Shown in pieces: positions 1 to 8,438 of a stretch of DNA of 56,634 bases. Source of the stretch: UPXZ01 sp964634605 (GTDB lineage: Bacteria; Bacteroidota; Bacteroidia; Bacteroidales; Paludibacteraceae). The translations under genes and the position numbers were made by a program. Positions within the stretch are counted from its first letter, which is position 1, and each line of letters begins with the position of its first letter. The notes under the pieces are model-generated. The model was not told where the DNA came from. It made no database searches and worked only from the letters and a program-made list of their open reading frames with translations. The stretch spans positions 1 to 56,634 of the forward strand of contig CAZWLJ010000016.1 of the NCBI GenBank assembly GCA_964634605.1, written 5' to 3'.

Positions 1-1256
1 CCGGCGCGGTTGGCTGCTTCGGCATAGCGCAGGTGTAATCCGGCAGCCCGGTTTATCATCCAGAATCCATGTTGTTTTGCCAGTGATGATCCCGAGTTTT
101 TTCCGCTGTATTTGATAATTAATCCGTCGCCTGTGTACGATCCGCCCTTTCCGCGCGCATCGTAGGGGAACTGGTTACGCATGGGTTTTCCCCAGAGTGA
201 GTCCATGGCATAATCCGAAGCTTTAAGCTGATAACCTTCAAAAAGCCGGGTAAACGGATTTACCGGTTCCAGTTTGTCGTCGAAAGGTATGTACCAGATA
301 CGTTCCATGGCAGCCCTGTCACTGGTTTTGCGTGATGAAGGCGGATCGGTAAAAATATATTTCCAGGTATTGATCAATCCGTTTTCATCTTCAATACGTC
401 CATCGCGGAAAACAACAGCGTACCAGCCCGGTTCCCCTGATGTAGAAGTGAATGGATAATTATATAGTCTGTATCTCTGGCGTCGCTGTGTCAGATTACC
501 GCTTGTTTCATCGGTTGACATTACCTGACGGTAATAATGGGCTGCCTCGGCATACTGATTATTATAGAGGTAAAGATCGGCCAGTAACACTTTTTTACTA
601 ATAAACATCGGATCGAGCGAATATCCGTTGGGAGTACCGCTGACGAGGCTGGAGTAGATGTAATCATCGAGCATCGGCAGTTTTTGCATGAAATCGATTA
701 ATTTCGGCAACAGCTGATCAGCGTTTTCGCGTTGTCCCTTGTACTTTTCAACTTCGGAAAGATTAACCAGCGGTTCAGTAATATACGGCACACTACCGTA
801 GATATTCAACAGTTGCAGATAAATCCAGGTTCGCAATGCGCCAATATCAGAATATCTTTCGTTGTATTCGTCCTGAGTAAATTTATTTTCGGCGAGCATT
901 TTATCAAAATTCGCCAGCACATCGTTGCACGAATTAATCACAGCATAGAATTGCAGGGGTTTTACCCATTCGTTACTTTCATCTATCCGGTTTTCGTTCA
1001 GTTTTTCGAGTTCGGGTGTTGCTGCCGGAGTTACATCCATAAAATCGGCACGTAACTCGTTCAGGATTACAATTTGCTTCGCCAGCGTTGTAAATTGCGC
1101 ATATACACCCAGTACCGCCCGGTCGGCATCCGAAAGATCCTGATAAAAGTTTTCGTATTGAACTGCATTTCCAAACTCATCTTCTTTACAAGCGTTGAAA
1201 AACAGTACACTTGTCATAAGTATGAATAGCAGGGTTATTTTAGATGATTGTTTCAT
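1..1256 (-). CDS. SusD/RagB-like outer-membrane lipoprotein (partial, C-terminus outside window)
   Basis: Surface glycan-binding lipoprotein that partners the SusC transporter encoded just upstream (gap 43 bp). I translated it by hand from an ATG at 1254-1256; the reading frame stays open to the window edge, giving 418 codons. The N-terminus is a lipoprotein signal with Cys23 (FFNAC) followed by KEDE, the acidic pattern that sends Bacteroidota lipoproteins to the cell surface. The body has SusD hallmarks: an N-terminal 'DADRAVLGVYAQ' helix, 'ALRTWIYLQLLNIYGSVPYIT', 'VLLADLYLYNNQYAEAAHYY' (TPR-like), and a late 'LHLRYAEAANRAG' segment typical of the RagB/SusD C-terminal domain. Perhaps 60-130 residues are missing, judging from the usual family length. 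It is the last visible gene of the transport operon. Substrate is inferred from context only. Confidence 0.93.
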   Translation of the reverse strand, partial: MKQSSKITLLFILMTSVLFFNACKEDEFGNAVQYENFYQDLSDADRAVLGVYAQFTTLAKQIVILNELRADFMDVTPAATPELEKLNENRIDESNEWVKPLQFYAVINSCNDVLANFDKMLAENKFTQDEYNERYSDIGALRTWIYLQLLNIYGSVPYITEPLVNLSEVEKYKGQRENADQLLPKLIDFMQKLPMLDDYIYSSLVSGTPNGYSLDPMFISKKVLLADLYLYNNQYAEAAHYYRQVMSTDETSGNLTQRRQRYRLYNYPFTSTSGEPGWYAVVFRDGRIEDENGLINTWKYIFTDPPSSRKTSDRAAMERIWYIPFDDKLEPVNPFTRLFEGYQLKASDYAMDSLWGKPMRNQFPYDARGKGGSYTGDGLIIKYSGKNSGSSLAKQHGFWMINRAAGLHLRYAEAANRA

Positions 1257-1299
1257 ATCTGAATATTAATTTCTGATTTGTAACTTTTACTATTAATTA

Positions 1300-4200
1300 T
1301 TACAGTCCCAGCTTTATGCCAGCTGAAATTGTAGGCGATTGCGGAACAACACAGGGATCTATTCCCAAATAAAGCGGACTTTCGCCTGCAGCAAATTCAG
1401 GATCAAGACCTTTATAGCGGGTTAATGTTAATAAATTATCACCTGAAATGTAAATAATGCAATTTTGAATCACGGGAATTTTCAATTTCAGATCATACGA
1501 TAAAGTCAGATTTTTCAGTCGTGTATACGAGCCATCTTCTATCCAACGGTCAGAGAATCGGGCATTTCCCATCGGATCGCCGGGAGAAGCCTGAGGAACG
1601 GTAGTGATATCGCCTTCCATTCTCCAGCGCTCAAGCACGGTCTGAAACTGATTGTAGGGCATCGACATGCTTTCGAGCTGCGAACGGGAATAGTTGTAAA
1701 CATCACCTCCGAGAGAATAGATGAAAATAGCGCTCAATTCGAAATTACGGTACTTCATCCTGGTATTAATATTTCCAAAAAAGTCGGGATTTGGATCGCC
1801 TATTGCTACGCGGTCACTTTCATCAATCACGTTATCAGTATTCTGATTAACAAATCGCATATCTCCGGCTCCGAAAGGTATGAGAACCAGACCTTCACGA
1901 ATGTTGAGTGCTTCGCTGGCAGCATCATCAGCAGTAGTATATACTCCATCAGTTTTGTAGCCATAAAATACTCCGAGCGGCTGTCCGGCTTTTGTCTGGA
2001 TGGTTGCTCCGAGGTATTCGTTGTAATATTTTTGTCCGCCCAGATCGAGAACCTTGTTTTTATACGTCGAAACCATGAATCCCATATCCCATTTGAATTT
2101 TTGTGTATTCAAAATACGGGTATTAAAATTCAGATCCAAACCCACGTTGCGCATTTCTCCGGCATTTATAATCACGTTGGATTGCGAACCGGAAATGCTG
2201 GCAGGTTTTACACTCAGAATCATATCCTTCACAGTGTTTGAATATAAATCCACTCCGAGATTTATCCTTTCGTCGAGTATCGAGAGATCGATACCTGCAC
2301 CTATACGTTCCATTTTCTCAGGTTTGAGATCGGTGTTGACAAGCGATGTGCGCACCAGCCCGAACTGACCTACCAAAGCATAAGGATAGTAATAACGCGC
2401 ACCATTGTAGTTTCCAATATCATCATTGCCCGAAATGCCATAGTTTGCTCTCAGTTTAAGTAAATTTATCCAGTTCACTCCCTGCATAAATTCTTCGTTG
2501 GAGATAAGCCAGGCTGCTCCGGCAGAAGGAAAAGGCAGATATTTCGGTACGTTAATTCCAAAACGGGTAGACGCATCAAACGCGCTGTGTAAATTGAGAA
2601 AATACTTGTCTCTGAATGAATAATCCAGATTTGCATACAGCGATGTCCATTTCCAGTCGTTGATGCCGCCTCCGATATTGCGTAAGTTTGAGGCACCGTA
2701 CTGCAGTGATTTGAATTCATCAGAAGAAGAGTTGTAAGCCTGTCCGTAATTGTTGTTGGCAGAGTTGTCCTGATACCGGATTCCTGCCCGGACATTCAGA
2801 TTATGAACGCGTTTGAATACATTCCTGTAATTGGCGTAAGCGTCACCATAAAGCGAAAATAACCTGTCGACACGATGCTGCGACTCGTTAATTATATCTA
2901 CATTATATACTTCTTCGTCAAAAGCCACTCCGGTACTTGGATAAAATGCTTTTTCCCTTTCTTTGTTAAAGTTCAGTCCCAGCTGTGCAGCTACATCCAG
3001 ATGGCGGCTGATGTTATAAATAAATTCAAAGGAACCGAAAAAACGGTAGTTGATATTAACGAGGTTACTTTTATTATTTACCAGCACATACGGATTTGAC
3101 AGGTTCCAGTAGTCGGCATCTTCAAGATTGGGTGATTTTTTACCTTCTTCATTGTAAATATAAGGTGCTGTAAACGGAGCTTTTACCATCGATGAAAGTA
3201 TAGGATTCAATGCGATATTTCCTCCTTCGTTTGGCAGATGCTTGGTGCTGTACATAAAACTCATGTTGGCCAGCACCTTAAACTTGTTTGAAAACTTAAT
3301 TTCAGAATTAAAACGGGTATTGAAACGTGAATAATCGGTATTGACCACCATACCTTCCTGATTCAGGTAGCCGAGTGACAGTACATACGTAGCTATCTCG
3401 TCGCCACCTGATACATTCATATAATAATTCTGATTCAACGATGGTCCTAATACCTGTTTTTGCCAGTTTGTAGTGGCATTATAGCGGTAATAATCCATAT
3501 TTCCCTCGTAGCCCCAGGGTTGTTTGACGGGCTTGTTCTGATTGAGAAAAGGTAATGCATTATTGATTATTGCAGGTGAAACGTTAGGATTGGCTTTCAG
3601 GTAAAGTTCAGAAAGAAGATATTTATGTTCTGTGCTGTTAAGCAACGGCATTTCACTCCTTTCAAAACCGACACCGGTGCTCACATAGGCATTGATACGG
3701 GTTTCAAGTGAATTTGACCTTAACGTTTTAATGAGGATTACACCATTAGCTCCCTTGCTGCCATAAAGTGAAGTTCCGTCTTTGAGCACTGTTATGCTTT
3801 CAATGTCCTTGGGATCAATGGAAGAAAGCGGATTTGCATAATAATTCCCGATTAATGATAACGAATAGTACGTATTTTCATAGGGCATTCCATCAACCAC
3901 AAACAGCGGCATCGATCCGGCATTCATCGTGCTGATACCATGAAGGTAGAAGTTTGAGCCGCTTGCAGGAGTGCCTGATCTTGTAAGCACGTTCAGTCCG
4001 CTTGCCTTTGCCTTTAGCAACGCATCGGGTGTTGCGGCGTTGGAGCCCATGTTGTCGTCATTAATGCCATGCCATGAGTAAACGGATGATATGGCCGACT
4101 TATCTCCGAAAGGTGTGTAAACCGTTTTAGATGCTCCTTTATAAACAGCCTCATACAGTAGAATATCGATAGCGCTGCGCCCGTTAACAGAGATTTCACG

Positions 4201-4461
4201 TTTTCCATAACCTGAAGCAATGGCATTCAAAATGCCTTCCACCCCTGGTAAGGAAATACTGTAACGTCCGTTATCATCGGTAATAGCCGAGGCTACGCCC
4301 GGCACTTCAATGTTTGCTCCGGGAATTGGTTTGTTCGTTGCTGCATCCAGTACTGTTCCTGTAACGGTATGCTTTTGCATTCCTGTGCCGGAAGTCTGCG
4401 CTACCGCAATTCCGCAGAATAGAGTAAAAATGGATGCTACTAAGAATATGGATTTCTTCAT
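1300..4461 (-). CDS. SusC/RagA-like TonB-dependent outer-membrane transporter (second pair)
   Basis: TonB-dependent importer of oligosaccharides in the outer membrane. 1053 aa: signal peptide 1-21 (cut before Gln22), carboxypeptidase-regulatory-like domain about 33-105 (HTVTGTVLDAATNKPIPGANI), plug about 125-245 with 'LFVVDGMPYE' and 'TVLKDGTSLYGSKGANGVILIKT', then a beta-barrel ending 'AGIKLGL'. The length is normal for SusC. The region between the regulatory domain and plug lacks the usual 'VVVTALG' stretch; instead it has 'GASKTVYTPFGDKSAISS', so it is divergent from the other SusC here and unlikely to be a recent copy. It sits between a fasciclin lipoprotein (29 bp upstream) and a SusD gene (43 bp downstream). 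The transported sugar is inferred to be a pectin fragment. Confidence 0.95.
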   Translation of the reverse strand: MKKSIFLVASIFTLFCGIAVAQTSGTGMQKHTVTGTVLDAATNKPIPGANIEVPGVASAITDDNGRYSISLPGVEGILNAIASGYGKREISVNGRSAIDILLYEAVYKGASKTVYTPFGDKSAISSVYSWHGINDDNMGSNAATPDALLKAKASGLNVLTRSGTPASGSNFYLHGISTMNAGSMPLFVVDGMPYENTYYSLSLIGNYYANPLSSIDPKDIESITVLKDGTSLYGSKGANGVILIKTLRSNSLETRINAYVSTGVGFERSEMPLLNSTEHKYLLSELYLKANPNVSPAIINNALPFLNQNKPVKQPWGYEGNMDYYRYNATTNWQKQVLGPSLNQNYYMNVSGGDEIATYVLSLGYLNQEGMVVNTDYSRFNTRFNSEIKFSNKFKVLANMSFMYSTKHLPNEGGNIALNPILSSMVKAPFTAPYIYNEEGKKSPNLEDADYWNLSNPYVLVNNKSNLVNINYRFFGSFEFIYNISRHLDVAAQLGLNFNKEREKAFYPSTGVAFDEEVYNVDIINESQHRVDRLFSLYGDAYANYRNVFKRVHNLNVRAGIRYQDNSANNNYGQAYNSSSDEFKSLQYGASNLRNIGGGINDWKWTSLYANLDYSFRDKYFLNLHSAFDASTRFGINVPKYLPFPSAGAAWLISNEEFMQGVNWINLLKLRANYGISGNDDIGNYNGARYYYPYALVGQFGLVRTSLVNTDLKPEKMERIGAGIDLSILDERINLGVDLYSNTVKDMILSVKPASISGSQSNVIINAGEMRNVGLDLNFNTRILNTQKFKWDMGFMVSTYKNKVLDLGGQKYYNEYLGATIQTKAGQPLGVFYGYKTDGVYTTADDAASEALNIREGLVLIPFGAGDMRFVNQNTDNVIDESDRVAIGDPNPDFFGNINTRMKYRNFELSAIFIYSLGGDVYNYSRSQLESMSMPYNQFQTVLERWRMEGDITTVPQASPGDPMGNARFSDRWIEDGSYTRLKNLTLSYDLKLKIPVIQNCIIYISGDNLLTLTRYKGLDPEFAAGESPLYLGIDPCVVPQSPTISAGIKLGL

Positions 4462-4490
4462 ATGATATATTTTGCTGTATTTCTAACTGT

Positions 4491-6329
4491 TTAATCATTC
4501 GGATCAACCTGAGGCTCAAGGCGGATATAATCCAGAAATATCATCCCGGGAGCATTGTTGCCCTTGCTCGACTGCAGATAGGCCTGCACTGTGGCATCGG
4601 AGTGAGTAAATTCACCCTGGCAGGTATTTGACACAAATAAAGTTGCCTGGCCGTAATAAGGACTTATAAGTATACCTTCCTTACCATAAATATCTTCGGA
4701 TGTAATCGGCTGAGGATTATTTGGGTTTACGGCATCGTACAGCACATAGCTGTTCGGATAGACGGTATGACCCTGATTCACTCTGTAACGCAGAAGCTGT
4801 GATTCAACGTTTTCGCCGGCTGTCATCTGAGCAGCCATTATGGTATGATTGGCTGTGAAGCCCGGTTTGGATGTCGATGAAAAATTACCGGTAATTACAT
4901 TGGCTGACGACCTCTCGAGCACTTTTTCGCCGGGGAAACTTACATATAGCTTCTGGTAAAAGGTCATTGCCACGCCACGGGAATCAATATGTACTTTTTC
5001 GGAATTATCATCATAAGCTTTCCAGAAGATTTTATATGCAGTGGAATACATTTTTGGTTTGTATGAAATGTAGGCGTTGGGCTCACCAAGGGTATTGGAA
5101 CCGGGCCATTCATTTTCATTTCTGTAATTGAAACTGTAAAGGTTATTAATTTTTGAAACGATTACGGTATCGCGTACTATCACGGTATCTTTACCTGTTT
5201 TGGTTTTGGTGGCGAGCTCATAAGTGGTTTGTACAGACCAGTCATACGAGTGCCGGGTACGCGATTTAAGAATTACGTCTTTACCACCGCTTGCCCAGCT
5301 GCGCGGTCGGATTTGCCATGCATCAGGCCAGCGGTTTGCAAAATCTTCGGCTTCAATCAACAAAGGTTTGATTTTGTTGTTGTACATTTTCACATTTGCC
5401 GCTTTCGCTTTGTAAATCATACCATTAGATGTTACGATACTATCTGTGATGTCCTGCAGACTAACATCTACCAGTACATCCGACGTGTTGATATACCGTC
5501 CGCTGGCATTTATCCTTGAATAGGGCAAAACCATATCCGTGATAATTTCCTTCGTAATCTGACGCAACATCTGAACGGAATCTTTCTGATTAAAATATTT
5601 GGCATATTTCAGAACAAGATTATCCAGGCCTCCCTCTTCGAGCAAGATGAAGGTGGATGCAGACGATTCGTCAGCCAGCGGCATATCATCAAGCAGAGTA
5701 TTCCGGTACGTCCATATAGTATCGTAAACGGGTTTTCCGCTTGCATTAACTCCCTTCTGCACGCTTCGGTCCATATCCATTACCTTTTCATCAAACGAGG
5801 CTATGAAATCAACTACCGGATTGCCCTGCAGGGTTTGAAGATATTGCCAGATATTTTTCCTTTCTTCGATTGTACCTGATATTATATGTATTACACCGTT
5901 TTTTGAAGGGATATTCCACTTGCTTATGGGTATACCCGATATTAAGTTATCGGTAACAGTTACATTTTTTTCATTCAGCATTAATATACGGTCGATATCA
6001 AACGCACCTGCTTTATCCGCGTATGCTATTTTTTCTGAAATATGATTTTTAACGAGTGCGGTGAGTGCGGCTGTATCGCTGAAATTCAGATTTGAGAGTG
6101 CTGCATTGGTTGGAGCAAATACTGTATAGTTCATATCTGCACTCAGTTTTGCGGAATAACCGGTTGCCTCAAGAGCCTTCACAAAAGCAGAAAGATCAGG
6201 ATTCCCGGCGAGAATCTCGAAAAGATTCTTGTTGCGTTCATCCAGGTTATTTCTTACATCTTCCCAGGGATTACAACCGGCAATTACGATTACGACCGTC
6301 AAAAATATATAGATTTTTATATTCTTCAT
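4491..6329 (-). CDS. Fasciclin (FAS1) domain lipoprotein with C-terminal beta-rich module (FAS1-c)
   Basis: Probable surface lipoprotein of the glycan-capture complex; no enzymatic motif is visible. 612 aa. Lipobox IAGC with Cys19, then NPWED (acidic). FAS1 repeat 1 about 35-150 has the hallmark 'NYTVFAPTNAAL' and 'NGVIHIISGTI'; a degenerate repeat 2 about 160-320 ends in 'SNGMIYKAKAANV'. The remaining 290 residues are not FAS1. They start 'LLIEAEDFANRWPDAW' and close with 'PGMIFLDYIRLEPQ', the start and end pattern of CBM6/CBM35-like jelly rolls, so I infer a carbohydrate-binding module there. It lies 51 bp after another FAS1 gene and 29 bp before SusC, so it is co-transcribed with the importer. 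FAS1 domains are adhesion modules in general; the role in glycan uptake is inference from gene order. Confidence 0.85.
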   Translation of the reverse strand: MKNIKIYIFLTVVIVIAGCNPWEDVRNNLDERNKNLFEILAGNPDLSAFVKALEATGYSAKLSADMNYTVFAPTNAALSNLNFSDTAALTALVKNHISEKIAYADKAGAFDIDRILMLNEKNVTVTDNLISGIPISKWNIPSKNGVIHIISGTIEERKNIWQYLQTLQGNPVVDFIASFDEKVMDMDRSVQKGVNASGKPVYDTIWTYRNTLLDDMPLADESSASTFILLEEGGLDNLVLKYAKYFNQKDSVQMLRQITKEIITDMVLPYSRINASGRYINTSDVLVDVSLQDITDSIVTSNGMIYKAKAANVKMYNNKIKPLLIEAEDFANRWPDAWQIRPRSWASGGKDVILKSRTRHSYDWSVQTTYELATKTKTGKDTVIVRDTVIVSKINNLYSFNYRNENEWPGSNTLGEPNAYISYKPKMYSTAYKIFWKAYDDNSEKVHIDSRGVAMTFYQKLYVSFPGEKVLERSSANVITGNFSSTSKPGFTANHTIMAAQMTAGENVESQLLRYRVNQGHTVYPNSYVLYDAVNPNNPQPITSEDIYGKEGILISPYYGQATLFVSNTCQGEFTHSDATVQAYLQSSKGNNAPGMIFLDYIRLEPQVDPND

Positions 6330-6380
6330 GATTTATTATTTAACTTGTTACCTGTTTTACGTTGTTTCAATAGTAAATAA

Positions 6381-8192
6381 TTAAATTGATACTGAATCCA
6401 CAGGACATTCTTCGGGTGGCCATATTTCGCACTGTTTCACGTTGGAGTCAATCCAGTTTCCTTTCACATCCACACGCGGCCAGAGCTGATTCTCCTCGAC
6501 CGGAATAAACTGTATCATGTCTACGCTTCCAAGTTGCCCTACACGCCGGTTGGTTGTCGGTTCCAAACGCAGGGTATGCCTGCCTGTGGTATAAACCTTA
6601 ATAGTACCCAGGAGTTTTGAAACAACAACAGAACTGAATTTTTTTGCATTGTACATTTTATAACCATCGAGTTCGGCAACTTCAGGAGCTGACGAAGCTG
6701 CTGCCGGTCCGTACAACGACATATCGAAAATATAGGGTAATATCTGGTCGTCTTTTCCTTCCTGTTTGAATGTGGTTTTTACGAAGCATTCCAGTTCGCG
6801 ACGATAGCAAATCCAGACTTTGTAGCTTGTGCCTGTTTCGCTTCCGATGAGTACGGGGGTTTTCAGTTCCATCCATTGTATTGCTCCCAAATCAAGGTTG
6901 AAACGGAGGTAATCGGCATACACATGTTGCGACTTTTCATCGAAAGCTGCTATTGACTGGGGTACAGTACCACAGTAGTAATGAATTTGCTGTTGGGCTA
7001 CCGGGGTACCGGATTTATATTTCCAGTCAATTTCAGACAGGTCGCCCGGATTGTAATCGGCGGCACAGCCCGGTTTCCGGAAGTTTCGCAGTGCCATGAT
7101 CTCAGGTTGCTCGGCTATATCCCAATAAATACGGTATGCCGAACGGATTTTAATCTGGATATTTCCGTTGATTTTTTGAATAACACCATTTGAACATGAC
7201 CAGTCCGAGAACTCACTTTTTCTGTCCAGAGGAATTCCGGCTTCGGTGGTTTGTCCCAGTTTAAGTTCATTGAGCAGAATGTTGGTTTCGGTATTACTTA
7301 TGGCACGGGTAAATGTTATTACCTGATTTTTCACCAAAGTTTCAAGACTGGAAACCATGAGTAAATCAGCAACGTACTGCAAACGGGGAACCGTATGATA
7401 CCCGATATAGTTTCTAAGCAATGAATCTTCGTTTTCTACCGCAGGAGTATTTTTCTTCAAATCTGCAATAAGTTCAGCAAGAGTAGTGACACCGGCACCG
7501 GCAAAGGCATCGTTGTCCTGAATAAACAGTGTTTTCCATTGACCCTTTACATTTTCCGAAAGATAATCAGCCATGCCTGAGCGTTCAAATGCTTCCTTAA
7601 ACAGGGAATATTTATCTTCGGGCAGCGAACGCACTCTTTCGGTGATTGATTCGGAAACAGGATTGGGCGGTGTGAGCAAGCGGTCGATAATATGCAAATA
7701 ACCGTTGCTTGCTTTAATATCGCGCGGCGATTGGATATTCGCCTGACGATTTATCCGAATATCCTCACCTACCTGTTTTGTGGTAAGATATGAACCCGCA
7801 AAATTGGGATATGCCATACGTCCATCCACGAAACCGGTAGTTGTCAGACTGTCGGATTTATTGGTTACATTTATCAGGTGATATTTTACAATCTCTGCTG
7901 CTTCTTCTTTTGTGAGGGCATCTACAGAAGCTTCTCCCGCCTGCTGGAGGTATGCGGCAACGGCTTCGTCTGACGGGGCAAAAAGAGCATAATTACCATA
8001 CGCGTGTACCGTACTTCTCATTTCGCTTTTATCAAGTATCGCCAGAAATGACTTCAAATCGTGTTCTACCATCAATTCATCGATTTGTTTATCGTTGGAG
8101 ATAACAATTTCAAGCACGTCTTTCGTACACGAATTCATTGTTAGTATCAATAGTAATACTATTAATGATGAAAATAAAGCTATCTTTTTCAT
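6381..8192 (-). CDS. Fasciclin (FAS1) domain lipoprotein with CBM35-like tail (FAS1-b)
   Basis: Predicted surface lipoprotein, 603 aa. Lipobox MNSC with Cys22, followed by TKD. Two FAS1 repeats: about 40-175 ('NYALFAPSDEAVAAYL' ... 'SNGYLHIIDRLL') and about 195-350 ('TLFIQDNDAF' ... 'SNGVIQKINGN'). The C-terminal 250 residues form a beta-rich region with 'TTGRHTLRLEPTTN' and 'GSVDMIQFIPVEEN', a motif set often seen at the end of CBM6/CBM35/malectin-like folds in Bacteroidota. I therefore infer two FAS1 domains plus one sugar-binding module. It begins 246 bp after the first SusD, the longest gap in this operon, and that gap carries several hairpins and a duplicated leader element, so its expression may be set apart from the SusCD pair upstream. 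Confidence 0.85.
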   Translation of the reverse strand: MKKIALFSSLIVLLLILTMNSCTKDVLEIVISNDKQIDELMVEHDLKSFLAILDKSEMRSTVHAYGNYALFAPSDEAVAAYLQQAGEASVDALTKEEAAEIVKYHLINVTNKSDSLTTTGFVDGRMAYPNFAGSYLTTKQVGEDIRINRQANIQSPRDIKASNGYLHIIDRLLTPPNPVSESITERVRSLPEDKYSLFKEAFERSGMADYLSENVKGQWKTLFIQDNDAFAGAGVTTLAELIADLKKNTPAVENEDSLLRNYIGYHTVPRLQYVADLLMVSSLETLVKNQVITFTRAISNTETNILLNELKLGQTTEAGIPLDRKSEFSDWSCSNGVIQKINGNIQIKIRSAYRIYWDIAEQPEIMALRNFRKPGCAADYNPGDLSEIDWKYKSGTPVAQQQIHYYCGTVPQSIAAFDEKSQHVYADYLRFNLDLGAIQWMELKTPVLIGSETGTSYKVWICYRRELECFVKTTFKQEGKDDQILPYIFDMSLYGPAAASSAPEVAELDGYKMYNAKKFSSVVVSKLLGTIKVYTTGRHTLRLEPTTNRRVGQLGSVDMIQFIPVEENQLWPRVDVKGNWIDSNVKQCEIWPPEECPVDSVSI

Positions 8193-8345
8193 CTGTTTGT
8201 TTTTTTACTTTTTAAATAATTGTCAGATACAACACGCCATCTGTCACATTCCGGAGTTTAAGAATAATCTCAAATGGCTGTTTCATGTGTAAAAAATGTT
8301 TTTCAGTTCACCGTGAACCTGCATGTTAGATTTATATTGACTCAA
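8193..8345 (-). repeat. Duplicated leader element, copy 1 (before FAS1-b)
   Basis: The same element as 18394-18533. In transcription order: AAATCT (8333-8328), an inverted repeat GTTCAC/GTGAAC (8306-8318), GAAAAACA, ATGAAACAGCCAT, 33 variable bases, ATGGCGTGTT, and an AT-rich run ending AAACAG at the start codon. AACAGCCAT (8282-8274) pairs with ATGGCGTGTT (8240-8231) with one bulge, closing a stem 39 nt before the ATG. The stem arms are kept while the loop has changed, as expected for structure under selection. A 24-codon frame (8286-8212, MKQPFEII...) also fits, but its shorter counterpart in copy 2 argues against a conserved peptide. Confidence 0.55.
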
Positions 8346-8347
8346 TT

Positions 8348-8363
8348 CTGAACCTTCGTTCAG
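8348..8363. promoter_or_regulatory. Compact hairpin after the first SusD gene
   Basis: CTGAAC (8348-8353) and GTTCAG (8358-8363) form a 6-bp stem with a 4-nt loop (GAAG on the transcribed strand), 75 nt past the SusD stop. No T-run follows. It could slow RNA decay or partly stop transcription between SusD and the fasciclin genes; I cannot tell which. Confidence 0.4.
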
Positions 8364-8438
8364 GTTCGTTTTACAGGATGATTATTTATCCGTCTAAATT
8401 ATTGATAATCAAATTAATTTTAAAACTTCTATTGTATG

